Translations under genes and position numbers: made by a program
Notes under the pieces: generated by a model
Told to the model about the DNA's origin: nothing
Databases searched by the model: none
What the model saw: only the letters and a program-made list of their open reading frames with translations
Origin: Spirosoma fluviale
Lineage (GTDB): Bacteria; Bacteroidota; Bacteroidia; Cytophagales; Spirosomataceae
Assembly: GCF_900230225.1 (NCBI RefSeq)
Contig: NZ_OCNH01000010.1
Location: forward strand, 124,001 to 188,000
Length of the DNA stretch: 64,000 bases
Reading direction: 5' to 3'
Part shown: piece by piece, positions 8,433 to 18,400 of the stretch
Position numbering within the stretch: position 1 is the stretch's first letter
Layout of the letters: the number at the start of each line of letters is the position of its first letter

Positions 8433-10166
8433 ATGTCGTTTCGTCACCTTGTCCTGAGTTGTTTACTAATTCTTCCGATTCTGCTTCAAAACTGTGCGCA
8501 GGTAGCTCAACCACCGGGTGGTAAGAAAGATACGCTGGCACCAAAACTGGTAAGCAGTATGCCTACCCCCCGCCAATTGAATTATACCGGCAAAACCGTT
8601 GAACTGGAATTCGATGAGTACGTCAACAGTGAGAATCTTCAGCAGAAAATAACGATTACGCCCCAGGATAGTAATACGTTTATCGTGAAGTCGCTGCCCC
8701 TCGGTATCCGGTTGAGTTTCAACAAGCCATTTCTGCCAAATACGACCTACACAATTGACTTTGCCGATGGCATCAAAGATATTACCGAACGAAACATTGC
8801 CAAAAATACCAAAGTAGTATTTAGTACGGGCCCTGTTATCGACTCACTTTACCTAACGGGCAATGTGGTGGACGATGAAAGCCGCGAGCCATTGCTCGGT
8901 TTTGTGGTGGGCCTGTTTGCTGCGACGGATACCTTGCCCATCAACCGAAAACGCCCGCAGTACTTTGCCCGCACGGACAGCAGCGGCAATTACCGCATTG
9001 AAAACGTAAAAGCCGGACCCTATAAAGTGTATGGTTTCGACGATAAAGATTTGAATCTGGTAAATAATACGCCGGGCGAGCGAATCGCTTTCCGGGATAG
9101 CGTCCTAAACCTGACTCGAAACTATACGGGCATTGATCTGGTAGCCTTTCGCGGCTATGGGAAACCCCGAATCAGTCGGCGGGAGCGCACCGACGAAACG
9201 CTCGGACTCGAACTCAGTAGCGGCATTGCCAGCTACAAACTGCGATATGGTAAACCCGTGTCCACGTCTGCCGTATCCACGACGGCCGTGTCCACGTCGG
9301 CAACGGCTACACCTGCTACAACAGCACCGGTTGCATCGACGGGAGCAAGCAAAGGCGATACGCTGATTTCATTTTTGGAGACGCCTAAAATGATTCGTCT
9401 TTTTCGCCCTGCCAACCGGGCTGCCGATGATACCCTGCACCTGACCATTGTGGCCGAGGATTCGGTGGGAAACGTGACGGAGCTGAGAGAGCGAATTTAT
9501 TTCTCTCCTCTTAAAACGAAAGCCAAAAACCGAAGCCCGCTGACAGTGCAGGTAAGCCCGCCATCGAACGAACCGATTGACAATAATCTGGAGTTTACGC
9601 TGGTCTTCAGTAAACCAGTTTTTACCTACAAAACCGAACGGATCATCATCGGCCCCGACAGTACGAAACCCTTTACACTTACCTCCGCCAACCTGACCTG
9701 GACGAATAACAATTCCCGTCTGGTTATCAGACAGAAAACAAACCTGAAAGATACGCTGCTGTTTCGGCTGCAAAAAGGGGCGTTCATCAGTGTTCAGGGC
9801 GACACGCTCGCCCGCTATTCGGCCCGCTACACCATTGCCGAAGAAGATAGCTACGGCCTCATTGCGGGGCGTGTCAACCCGGCCACTACGGGAGCTGCCG
9901 GAAATAAATTCATTGTTGAATTGCTGGACGATAAGTACACTGTAGTCCGATCTGCTTACGGAACACCAACGTACAGTTTCGGCCGACTAAAACCGGGTTT
10001 ATACCGTGTCCGACTGATTATCGACGCTAATGGCAACCGAAAGCGCGACATCGGCAATGTGCAAAAGGGTCTCCAGCCCGAGCGAATTATCTATAACCCC
10101 GGCACCGAAGAGAACGGGACAATCCGGGTGAAGCAGAACTTCGAGCTGACGGATATTGATTTTTGA
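8433..10166 (+). CDS. Big_5 (SbsA Ig-like) domain lipoprotein
   Basis: The product has 577 residues from ATG 8433. The upstream ATG at 8412 lies too close to the -7 box, and starting at 8433 puts the signal MSFRHLVLSCLLILPILLQNC at the N-terminus with Cys as the likely lipidation site. The mature start CAQVAQPPGGKKD is typical of this Bacteroidota lipoprotein family. Residues 35-135 form an SbsA-type Ig-like domain (VELEFDEYVN, FVVFST-type strands), followed by a CarboxypepD_reg-like domain (SREPLLGFVVGLFA), a Ser/Thr/Ala-rich linker with repeated VSTSA/VSTTA, and a second Ig-like region. It probably sits on the outer membrane or cell surface; its exact function is unknown. Confidence 0.8.
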   Translation: MSFRHLVLSCLLILPILLQNCAQVAQPPGGKKDTLAPKLVSSMPTPRQLNYTGKTVELEFDEYVNSENLQQKITITPQDSNTFIVKSLPLGIRLSFNKPFLPNTTYTIDFADGIKDITERNIAKNTKVVFSTGPVIDSLYLTGNVVDDESREPLLGFVVGLFAATDTLPINRKRPQYFARTDSSGNYRIENVKAGPYKVYGFDDKDLNLVNNTPGERIAFRDSVLNLTRNYTGIDLVAFRGYGKPRISRRERTDETLGLELSSGIASYKLRYGKPVSTSAVSTTAVSTSATATPATTAPVASTGASKGDTLISFLETPKMIRLFRPANRAADDTLHLTIVAEDSVGNVTELRERIYFSPLKTKAKNRSPLTVQVSPPSNEPIDNNLEFTLVFSKPVFTYKTERIIIGPDSTKPFTLTSANLTWTNNNSRLVIRQKTNLKDTLLFRLQKGAFISVQGDTLARYSARYTIAEEDSYGLIAGRVNPATTGAAGNKFIVELLDDKYTVVRSAYGTPTYSFGRLKPGLYRVRLIIDANGNRKRDIGNVQKGLQPERIIYNPGTEENGTIRVKQNFELTDIDF

Positions 10167-10476
10167 CGTGAGTCTGTTGATCATGCCGCTGAATCGCGAT
10201 ACACGGCCCGGATATTGCCCAGATGATTTTTGTGGAAATACTCGTACACCCCTAGCGCATACAACCGCCCCTGGGGGTGTTCATAAACCCGATTTGACCT
10301 ATATCCTTTTGCCGATAAGCAGATCAAAAATCTTTATGGTAATCCTTTGCGGCAGCCGCGCTGTCCAGTTACTAAAAGAACCCCTACTTTTCGGAATAAT
10401 TTGATAAACAGATGTTTACTAAAAACAGTTACATCAATTTAATAGGACTACTTACCCCTGTATTGATTTTGTCTCT
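10167..10476. other. 310-base intergenic stretch
   Basis: I see no convincing gene here. A short frame that crosses the end of the lipoprotein gene has no family features or start context. A 7-bp stem, ACACCCC at 10246-10252 with GGGGTGT at 10274-10280, might end the upstream transcript but has no T-tract. The right part is A+T-rich. Confidence 0.5.
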
Positions 10477-10665
10477 ATGAAAAATCTAGCTCGTTTTTCT
10501 GCCGTGCTCTATTTCGCGGCCGTATTCTTCGTTGTATTTCACAATTGCGGGTTTCAACTGCGCGGCTTACTACAAGCCCGTTTCCTAGTTATGCTGCTAA
10601 TGGGCGCTCTTGGCTTTATTGCCCTGCTGAAAATAATTCAGGAGGAACCCGACGAATCGAATTAA
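10477..10665 (+). CDS. Small two-TM protein, 62 residues
   Basis: This short frame encodes two hydrophobic helices at about residues 7-24 (SAVLYFAAVFFVVFHNC) and 36-55 (VMLLMGALGFIALLKII), then a charged tail QEEPDESN. The composition looks like a real small membrane protein rather than chance, and both flanks are non-coding. No promoter or partner gene is visible, and I do not recognise it. Confidence 0.5.
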   Translation: MKNLARFSAVLYFAAVFFVVFHNCGFQLRGLLQARFLVMLLMGALGFIALLKIIQEEPDESN

Positions 10666-10783
10666 CAACGGGTAGTTACCAACATTGGGAAGTAGCCGAT
10701 ATTCGTACGAAATCTTCCATCTAAATGTATTAAGTTATTGATAGTTAAGTACTAGTGTGAAATTACTTTAGGTTAATCTGATT

Positions 10784-10853
10784 AACCCCTAAATCCCCTA
10801 AAGGGGACTTGGCTTAAGCACGAGCCAAGTCCCCTTTAGGGGATTTAGGGGTT
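10784..10853. repeat. 31-bp perfect inverted repeat of the CCCCTAAAGGGG type
   Basis: Arms 10784-10814 and 10823-10853 are exact reverse complements around the loop TAAGCACG. Each arm also contains the smaller palindrome CCCCTAAAGGGG or its variant. Repeats with this core are familiar as dispersed intergenic elements in Bacteroidota genomes. It could also act as a transcription stop for the small gene upstream. Confidence 0.75.
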
Positions 10854-11021
10854 GAAGAGACTGTAAATAACCTAAACTATTTTAGCTAACCTACTTAGTG
10901 TCTTAAATTGTGAAATAACTTCTATTATGAAGCCCATGTAAATTTGGACAATAGGGTGGCAGAAACTGAATGGTAGTTAGCTTTTGGACGAATAGCCGCC
11001 AATAATTCGCCCAATGGCGCT

Positions 11022-11029
11022 TACCTTTG
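11022..11029 (+). promoter_or_regulatory. Bacteroidota-type -7 promoter box for rsmA
   Basis: TACCTTTG matches TAnnTTTG and lies 52 bases before the rsmA ATG, identical in sequence to the box before the lipoprotein gene. A -33 TTG at the expected distance is not clear. Confidence 0.5.
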
Positions 11030-11080
11030 TATTGGTCCGTGAACTGGCCGAAAATGCCCGCTCTGGCGGCCTGATACAAC

Positions 11081-11887
11081 ATGTACGTTAAACCTAAAAA
11101 AGAACTCGGTCAGCACTTTTTGAAAGACCTGAGTATTGCACAGCGCATCGCCGAACTTCTGACCGTACATGCCGGACCGGACGGCGTTCCGTATACCAAA
11201 GTGCTCGAAATTGGTCCGGGTACCGGCGTGCTGACCCAGTTTCTGCTACAGAATAAGCAGTTTGAGACGTACGTTATAGAAATTGACCGCGAGTCGGTGG
11301 AGTATCTGAAGCAGTATGTCCCGGCCCTTGAAGGCCGCATTCTGGCGTCCGATTTTCTCAATATCCGCCCGGATCTACTGCCCACCAAACAGCCTGACAA
11401 TACAGAGCCTTTTGCCGTTATCGGCAATTTTCCCTACAACATTTCAACCCAGATACTCTTTAAAGTACTGGACATGCGCGACCGCGTTCCGGAGGTGGTG
11501 GGCATGTTCCAGCGCGAGGTAGCGCAGCGGGTAGCCTCGGGGCCGGGCAATAAAGATTACGGCATACTAAGCGTGTTGTTGCAGGCCTGGTACGACATCA
11601 AGTACGAATTCACGGTAGATCCCAGCGTATTCAATCCGCCACCGAAAGTTTTCTCGGGTGTAATTTCGCTCAAACGGAATGCTACGACTGACCTGGGTTG
11701 CGACGTAAAAAAGTTCACTCAGGTGGTTAAGCACGGGTTCAGCCAGCGCCGGAAAACGCTCCGAAACGCATTAAAGCCCCTTGCACCATCCGAAGCCGCC
11801 CTCGCCAGCCCGTTCATGGACAAACGCGCCGAACAGCTAAGCGTGGCCGAGTTCGTAACCTTAACAAGATTGATGTATGAGGTATGA
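11081..11887 (+). CDS. rsmA: 16S rRNA (adenine1518/1519-N6)-dimethyltransferase
   Basis: RsmA (KsgA) transfers four methyl groups from SAM to two adjacent adenines in the 3' terminal hairpin of 16S rRNA during 30S maturation. The 268 residues are the usual length. The family N-terminus KKELGQHFLKD, the SAM-binding motif EIGPGTGVLT at about residues 47-56 and the catalytic NFPYNIST motif at about 117-124 are all present. The C-terminal RNA-binding part has the expected FSQRRKTLRNAL. It is followed 47 bases later by mgtE on the same strand. Loss of this gene gives kasugamycin resistance in other bacteria. Confidence 0.97.
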   Translation: MYVKPKKELGQHFLKDLSIAQRIAELLTVHAGPDGVPYTKVLEIGPGTGVLTQFLLQNKQFETYVIEIDRESVEYLKQYVPALEGRILASDFLNIRPDLLPTKQPDNTEPFAVIGNFPYNISTQILFKVLDMRDRVPEVVGMFQREVAQRVASGPGNKDYGILSVLLQAWYDIKYEFTVDPSVFNPPPKVFSGVISLKRNATTDLGCDVKKFTQVVKHGFSQRRKTLRNALKPLAPSEAALASPFMDKRAEQLSVAEFVTLTRLMYEV

Positions 11888-11934
11888 GGTGTAACCGTCC
11901 GTGACATCATACATCCTATATCATACATCAACTA

Positions 11935-13287
11935 ATGACTTTCGAACTCACTAAAGAATACCTCGACCAGATCCAGTCGGCTATCGACACGGGCGATGAT
12001 GCAACGCTGCGGACGGAGATGGAAGAGCTTTATCCGGCCGATATTTCGGGAATTCTGGATGAACTGGCACCCGAATCGGCGCATTACCTGCTTAGTCTGC
12101 TCGATAAAACCGTTGGTGCCGAAATCCTTGCCAACCTCGACCAAACCGAGCGAACCAATTTGCTCAAGCTGTTTACGTCGGCCGAGATTGCCCCCTTCAT
12201 CAACCAGATGGATTCGGATGATGCCGTTGACGTGTTGAATCAACAGCCCATTCAGGTACGCGAAGAGGTGATTGGTTTGCTGGAAGATCGGGAGCAGGCC
12301 CGTTTCATTCTGGACTTGCTGCATTACGAAGATGGCGTGGCGGGAAGTCTAATGCAGAAAGAGCTTATCCGGATCAACGTAAACCTGACCGTCAATGCTT
12401 GTATCGAAGAGATTCGCCAACAAGCCGAAGACGTAGAAAACGTGTATGCGGTTTACGTGGTCGATGATGTTGGCAAATTGCTTGGGCTGGTCTCGCTCAA
12501 AAAGATTGTACTGGCCCGGAAAAACGTCAAAATCGCCGATATCTACGACGACGACGTTGTTTTTGTAGAAACCTATCGACCCGTTGCCGAAGTGGCCGAA
12601 GTCATGCAGAAGTATGACCTGGATGCCATTCCGGTCGTGAACGTTCAGCAGCGGCTCCTGGGCCGAATCACTATCGATGATGTGGTGGACGTCATTACGG
12701 AACAGGCCGAAGAAGATATTCAGGTAATTTCCGGTTTATCGGGAGAGGTTGAAGAGGACGACAGCGTTTGGCAGCGGTCGAAAGTGCAACTGCCCTGGCT
12801 CGTAGCCGGAGCGGTTGGCAGCTTGATGGCAGCAACGGTCATTAACGGGTTTCAGAGCGAGCTTGGTAAAATAGCAGCCCTGGCGGCCTTCATCCCCATT
12901 ATCGGATCGACCGGTGGAAACGTTGGTATTCAAACGTCATCCCTCATTCTGCAAACCCTGGCTGATACCTCGGGCCTAAGTGTAAGTCTTGGTAAACGAT
13001 TGCTCAAAACACTGCTGGTGGCGCTCATCAACGGACTGGTTGTAGGGCTCATTGCCGGTGCCTACACCTTTATAATCGCAGAACCCCGTCTGTTTTTTGT
13101 CGTGGCTACGTCGCTGCTGGCGGTCGTTATGCTGGCGTCCTTTATGGGAACCGTAACGCCCTTGTTACTCAGCCGAATTGGTATCAATCCGGCGGTGGCT
13201 TCGGGTCCGTTCATCACAACGGCCAACGACCTGATTGGTATCGGTGTTTATTTTCTCATTGCCCAATGGTTACTGGCTGAAGTTTAA
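11935..13287 (+). CDS. mgtE: MgtE-family magnesium transporter
   Basis: MgtE is a homodimeric Mg2+ channel of the inner membrane, closed by high cytoplasmic Mg2+. The 450 residues show the standard order: an acidic N domain (about 1-130, repeats such as DELAPESAHYLLSLLD), a tandem CBS pair (about 135-260, with VYAVYVVDD and LDAIPVVN), a plug helix, and five TM helices in the last 170 residues. The pore-region motif of the family is seen as FIPIIGSTGGNVGIQTSS, and FITTANDLIGIGVYF near the end. The length is typical. It is followed 16 bases later by an acetyltransferase gene. Confidence 0.95.
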   Translation: MTFELTKEYLDQIQSAIDTGDDATLRTEMEELYPADISGILDELAPESAHYLLSLLDKTVGAEILANLDQTERTNLLKLFTSAEIAPFINQMDSDDAVDVLNQQPIQVREEVIGLLEDREQARFILDLLHYEDGVAGSLMQKELIRINVNLTVNACIEEIRQQAEDVENVYAVYVVDDVGKLLGLVSLKKIVLARKNVKIADIYDDDVVFVETYRPVAEVAEVMQKYDLDAIPVVNVQQRLLGRITIDDVVDVITEQAEEDIQVISGLSGEVEEDDSVWQRSKVQLPWLVAGAVGSLMAATVINGFQSELGKIAALAAFIPIIGSTGGNVGIQTSSLILQTLADTSGLSVSLGKRLLKTLLVALINGLVVGLIAGAYTFIIAEPRLFFVVATSLLAVVMLASFMGTVTPLLLSRIGINPAVASGPFITTANDLIGIGVYFLIAQWLLAEV

Positions 13288-13303
13288 GTATCTTCCCAGT
13301 GCC

Positions 13304-13861
13304 ATGACTATTCGTTTTGCCCATCCTGCAGATGCGCCCGCCATTCTGGCTGTTTATGCGCCGTTTATTACAGGCTCAACCATTACGTTCGAGTACGAAG
13401 TGCCAACTCTGTTGGAGTTTGCCAGCCGTATCCAAACAATTCAGCAGCAATTCCCGTATCTGGTTGCCGAGGAAGAGGGGCGTGTGCTTGGCTACGCGTA
13501 TGCATCCCGGCATCGGGATCGGCCTGCGTATCAATGGTCGGTCGAAACGTCAGTATACGTGCATCCGTCCGGGCACCGGCGCGGAATAGCCCGGCAGCTT
13601 TACTCAATGCTATTCGTCTTGTTGCGTCGGCAGGGATACTGCAATGCCTACGCGGGCATCACGAGCCCCAATCCTCCAAGCGAATTATTTCACCAATCGA
13701 TGGGCTTTGCCTACATCGGAACCTACGCCAACATTGGCTACAAGATGGGGTCCTGGCACGATGTGTCGTGGTTCCAACGGGTGCTGCAGCCGCATGAGCC
13801 GAATCCTGCTCCGCCAGTACCCATCAGCCATTTTCAGGGCGAGTTCACGCAAAGGGAGTAA
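13304..13861 (+). CDS. GNAT N-acetyltransferase, phosphinothricin-acetyltransferase-like
   Basis: The product has 185 residues from ATG 13304. The longer frame from 13235 overlaps mgtE and is rejected because the family begins MTIRFAHPADAPAILAVYAP. GNAT motif A is seen as SVYVHPSGHRRGIARQLY (acetyl-CoA pyrophosphate loop), with FEYEVPT and GYAYASRHRDRPAYQW typical of Pat/YwnH-type enzymes. These acetylate small amines such as phosphinothricin, methionine sulfoximine or related compounds. The substrate here is unknown. The gene lies 16 bases after mgtE and may be co-transcribed. Confidence 0.88.
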   Translation: MTIRFAHPADAPAILAVYAPFITGSTITFEYEVPTLLEFASRIQTIQQQFPYLVAEEEGRVLGYAYASRHRDRPAYQWSVETSVYVHPSGHRRGIARQLYSMLFVLLRRQGYCNAYAGITSPNPPSELFHQSMGFAYIGTYANIGYKMGSWHDVSWFQRVLQPHEPNPAPPVPISHFQGEFTQRE

Positions 13862-14005
13862 ATTTTGACGTGCGACTCGTTTTCGGTCTGAGATGTGCCT
13901 GTAAGTAGATAAACGATTGACTGTAAATCGGTTAAATTATCAATTTGTTTGTTTTGGTTTAAAAAATCATCAAGTTGTTTCTACTTAATCTGACCCTGCT
14001 AATTC

Positions 14006-15187
14006 ATGAAAAAGAAAACATTACTGATCATCTCGTTCCTGTTTTTCTTTATCCTGCCCTTACTTGGAAGTTACCTGAAATGGGGTGGACTACCTCCAGG
14101 CTACGGCTTATTTCCGGCTCAAAAAGTAGCTGACGATCCACCATTTAATCAAACGTATTTTAATGTCTGCTCACTAGTTGCCCTTTTTATTCTAACCTTT
14201 TTGTTATTGCCGAAATTATTTGGCTTTAAGAAAAAGCCGGACGTGGTAGAAGCTGAGAAAATAGATAGCAGCTATCCGGTTTGGTTCAGGCCAGCCATTG
14301 TTGTTGTCCTGGTTAGCTGGCTGCTGATGTGGGGGCGATTTGACGTACTGAAACCTGCGGATAATTTCACATTTGTACCGCTATGGTGGGGATTTATTTT
14401 TGTTTTGGACGGTATCGTTTACAAGCGAAACAACGGTGTATCCTTAATTTCAGCCAAGCCCAATACCGTAAAAATCCTGGCTGTTACATCGGCCTTTAGC
14501 TGGTTCGTTTTTGAATATCAGAATTTTTTTGTTCTGGAAAACTGGTATTACCCCAACAACAATATCCTTAGTAATTTCGGTAATATCTCCTGGCAGTTAG
14601 TGTCATACACAACGGTACTACCTGCCATTTTTGAATGGTATTGGCTGCTGCGTACGTTCAAATCGATAAAGAACCGATATTCGTTTGGCCCGGTAATCAA
14701 ATTTTCAACTACGGGCCAGTATATATGTCTGGTTATTGGCGGTATATCCCTTTTCCTGATGGGTTATTTTCCCAACGAGTTATTTTGGATGCTCTGGGTA
14801 AGTATGTTGCCGCTCCTGGTTCCGGCAATGGCAATTTCTGGTTTCTGGACCCCCTTCACTGAAATTAGTGAGAAGGGCGACTGGTCATTTGTTGTACTAA
14901 TCGCTATCAGCACGTTACTGAACGGGTTTTTCTGGGAATTCTGGAACTTTGGAAGTGAATGGTTTCACGATGATATGCCCACAAATCCAAATTACTGGAA
15001 GTATTCTGTGCCTTACCTGGATAAATACCATCTCTTTTCGGAGATGCCAATTCTGGGCTATTTTGGGTATCTGTTATTTGGCAATGCCTGCTGGTTATTA
15101 TGGATTATTGTTGCTTGTTTAGTTGGTTTTGACCCATCAGTTGATGTCAATCAGGTGAGCGATGAAAAAATGTTACAGGTAAGTTAA
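14006..15187 (+). CDS. Multi-pass membrane protein, function unknown
   Basis: The 393 residues contain around ten hydrophobic helices, beginning with ISFLFFFILPLLGSYL and ending with NACWLLWIIVACLVGF, and many Trp and Phe residues in the loops (for example FWEFWNFGSEWF). There is no cytoplasmic domain and no transporter motif I recognise. The gene stands alone, followed by a hairpin at 15194-15230. I cannot assign a function. Confidence 0.75.
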   Translation: MKKKTLLIISFLFFFILPLLGSYLKWGGLPPGYGLFPAQKVADDPPFNQTYFNVCSLVALFILTFLLLPKLFGFKKKPDVVEAEKIDSSYPVWFRPAIVVVLVSWLLMWGRFDVLKPADNFTFVPLWWGFIFVLDGIVYKRNNGVSLISAKPNTVKILAVTSAFSWFVFEYQNFFVLENWYYPNNNILSNFGNISWQLVSYTTVLPAIFEWYWLLRTFKSIKNRYSFGPVIKFSTTGQYICLVIGGISLFLMGYFPNELFWMLWVSMLPLLVPAMAISGFWTPFTEISEKGDWSFVVLIAISTLLNGFFWEFWNFGSEWFHDDMPTNPNYWKYSVPYLDKYHLFSEMPILGYFGYLLFGNACWLLWIIVACLVGFDPSVDVNQVSDEKMLQVS

Positions 15188-15193
15188 TCCACC

Positions 15194-15230
15194 GTACATA
15201 GTAGGAGGATTCAGGCCTCCTACTATGTAC
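15194..15230. terminator. Stem-loop after the multi-pass membrane protein gene
   Basis: A perfect 15-bp stem, 15194-15208 with 15216-15230, and a 7-base loop lies just 6 bases after the stop codon. There is no T-tract, so it may be an RNA-protecting hairpin or a weak terminator. Confidence 0.5.
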
Positions 15231-15408
15231 CTACCAGAACTCTACAAGAAAATGAAGATAAAAATACCTAAGGATTTCATTATATAACTGACAGTTTATA
15301 CTATTAACAAAGACCAAAAACATAGATGAGATGCAGGAAAAATAGTTAATAAATGAATTACCTGTAAAATGATACCGCTCACAGTTCCAATTAGCTTAAC
15401 TTAACCTC

Positions 15409-18400
15409 ATGATACGCGAAGACAATATACCTGGTTACAAAGTTGATAAAGTTATTTATGAAGGAAAACGTACTGTTATCTATCGGGCTATACGAAGTGT
15501 AGACAAGAAGAATGTACTATTTAAGACACTGGCAAACCCATACCCAGGTGCAACCGAAATTGCTTATTTGAAAAAAGAGTATTCGTTGTTGAGTAGTATT
15601 GATGTAAACGGAGTCTGTAAAGCATACGACCTACTAAACTATAAGGGAAGACCGATTATCGTACTGGAAGATTTTAATGGGATATCATTAGCTGATTATT
15701 TAATCTCGAATCGGTTAGACCTTGACGAATTTCTCGACATTGCCATAAAACTTACTACTATTCTAGGCGATTTACATGCATTAAACATAATGCATAAAGA
15801 TATCAATCCTAAAAATGTAATTATTAATATTCATACAAAAGATGTATTTCTGATAGATTTTAGATTAGCTACAAAGTTGTCTCTTGAACGTGCATCTGCG
15901 CGTAACCCATATATACTGGAAGGTACATTGCCTTATATCTCTCCGGAGCAAACGGGTCGAATGAATCGCTCTACTGACTATCGAACAGATTTTTATTCCT
16001 TAGGAATAACTTTTTACGAGATACTGCTTGGCATATTGCCTTTTACGAGCGAGGAGCCAATGGAGTTGGTCTATTACCATTTAGCTAAAAACATTGTTCC
16101 ACCAGCTGAATTAAATTCAAAAATTCCGAAAGCTATTTCAGATATTATTTTAAAGTTAACGGAGAAGAATGCAGAAAATAGATACCAGAGTGCAAGCGGC
16201 CTTAAGTATGACCTGGATAAATGTTTGACTTATGTTATAAATGGACCAGATGTTCTGAATTTTTCGGTTGGGGAAAAAGATATTTATTCTAAATTCAATA
16301 TACCCGAAAAACTATATGGACGGGATCATGATATTGAAAGTTTACTGTCTTTGTTTAAGGAGGTTTCTGGTGGTGGGTGTCGATTTGCTCTGATTAGTGG
16401 AACGGCTGGTGTTGGAAAAACGGCTTTAATTAACGAAATACATAAGCCAACTGTAAAAAGAAATGGGTACTTTGTTTCCGGCAAATTTGATCAGTTCAAA
16501 GCCAACTCTCCGTTTAGTGCATTTGCTCTTGCGTTTGCTGAACTGGTAAAGGACCTGGTAAGTGAGCCAAGTTATAAGTTGGGAAAAATTAAAACCGAAT
16601 TAATTAATGTTCTGGGCTTAAATGCCCCGGTTCTTGTCGATCTTGTTCCTGAATTTGAATACATTATTGGCAAACAGGGGCCGGTACAGCCATTAAACCC
16701 GGCAGAGTCAAAAAATCGTTTTTTCTTTACGCTTCGTGAATTTATTCGCGTATTTGCCACACACGAGCATCCATTGACCATCTTTCTGGATGATTTACAG
16801 TGGAGTGATGATTCCTCGCTTCGTCTGATTACTGACCTCATTAGTACAGGGATACCCTACTTATTCATTATTGGCGCCTACCGTGATAATGAGACAGGGC
16901 CTGGTCACCCCTTAAAGCTTACTATTGAAAAAGTTAAAGAACTACATGAAGTAAGTGAGTTAAAGTTGTCGAACCTGGAGGAAACTCATGTTAATCAGCT
17001 AGTTGCCGATACCTTAAAAGTGAGTTCTCAAGAAACTAAAGCACTTGCCACTATAATCTATAAAAGAACTGTTGGCAATCCATTTTATGTGTATGAATTG
17101 TTTAAAACGACGTTTACGCAGGGATTGGTATTTTTTGATTACTTAAGTGGTAAATGGACATGGAATATAAAAAAAATAGCTGAGCATAATATATCCAGTA
17201 ATGTGGTTGACTTTATGGCAACCAAGTTAAGTGAGTTATCCGAAGATTGCCGTGAATTATTAGAGCTTGCCGCCTGTATTGGAAATACATTTGATCTTAG
17301 AACGCTTAGCTTACTTACCAAAAAGAATGCCTTCGACACGTCCGTGATTCTTTGGCCTGCTCTTGAGGATGAAATCATAGTTCCTACGAGTGAAGCTTAT
17401 CGATTGGTTATTGGCGATGATGATTTTGGTGTTTTATATAAGTTTCATCATGATCGTATCCAACAGAGTGTTTATCAACGTATAGCAGAAGACAGCAGGA
17501 AAGTATTGCACTTGACGATTGGCAGGATGCTGTTGGAAACAATACCTGATTCAGAGAAGAGTGAACATATAATAGAGATAGTAAGGCATTTTAATGAGGG
17601 AATTGATTTAATTGATGAAACTGAGAAGCTTAATCTGGCCCATATGAATTTACTGGCTGGAAGAAAAGCGCAGTCGGCGGTAGCTTATACAGCTGCTTTG
17701 GCCTATTTTAAAAAAGGTATTGATTTAATGCCAGATTCATCATGGGATTTACATCATCAGCTGGTGTTTGACTTGTATGCTGGATATGCTCAAAATGCTT
17801 ATCAGACAAACGATTATAACACGGCAGAACGATGTATGAGCCTTTTGTTGGAAAAAGCCCGGACCAAACTAGAAAAAGTTGAAATATTATCGTTTAGAAT
17901 ACGGCAATATAATACCGTAGGGAAATCAGAAGAAGCTATTCGTTGTGGTATAGAAGGGCTTGGGTTGCTAGGGTATATATTACCTGAAAAACCGTCGTCG
18001 GCCGTTGTATTAAAAGAAGTACTCCTTGCCAAATGGCTACTTGGTACAAGAAAACCTGCTGCTTTATTGGATTCTCCCATATTGCAGGATCCGGAGAAAA
18101 AAGCTGCAGCAAGGCTACTAACCGAGATTGGTCCATCTGCTTTTGTTTTAGGGAATGATAGTTTATATGGGTTGACACAGCTTAAAATTGTCAACCTTTC
18201 CATGCAACATGGAAATTGCGAAGAATCGGCTTACGCTTATGTAGCGTTTGGCGCTGTTTTATCAGAAGCGTTTGGCGATTTAAAATCAGCAGAAAGTTTT
18301 GGTCAGCTTGGTCTGGCACTCAACGAAAAACTGGGTGATATTGAGTACCGGTGCCGGGTAATTGCGGCTTATGGCGTCTTAACGCATCATTTTAATAATC

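Larger units (their letters stand above)
10666..11080. other. 415-base intergenic stretch with palindromic repeat and rsmA promoter
   Basis: No gene is visible. The stretch holds the 31-bp inverted repeat at 10784-10853 and the -7 box at 11022-11029. The rest is A+T-rich sequence without other structure that I can support. Confidence 0.6.

Noticed and set aside
10156..10404. 82-codon frame after the lipoprotein gene
   Set aside because: Overlaps the upstream stop, has no motif and crosses a hairpin.
10464..10471. TGATTTTG as a -7 box for the small two-TM gene
   Set aside because: One mismatch to TAnnTTTG and too close to the ATG at 10477 to give a leader.
10784..10853. CRISPR-like repeat
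   Set aside because: Only one inverted repeat, no direct repeats with spacers and no cas genes.
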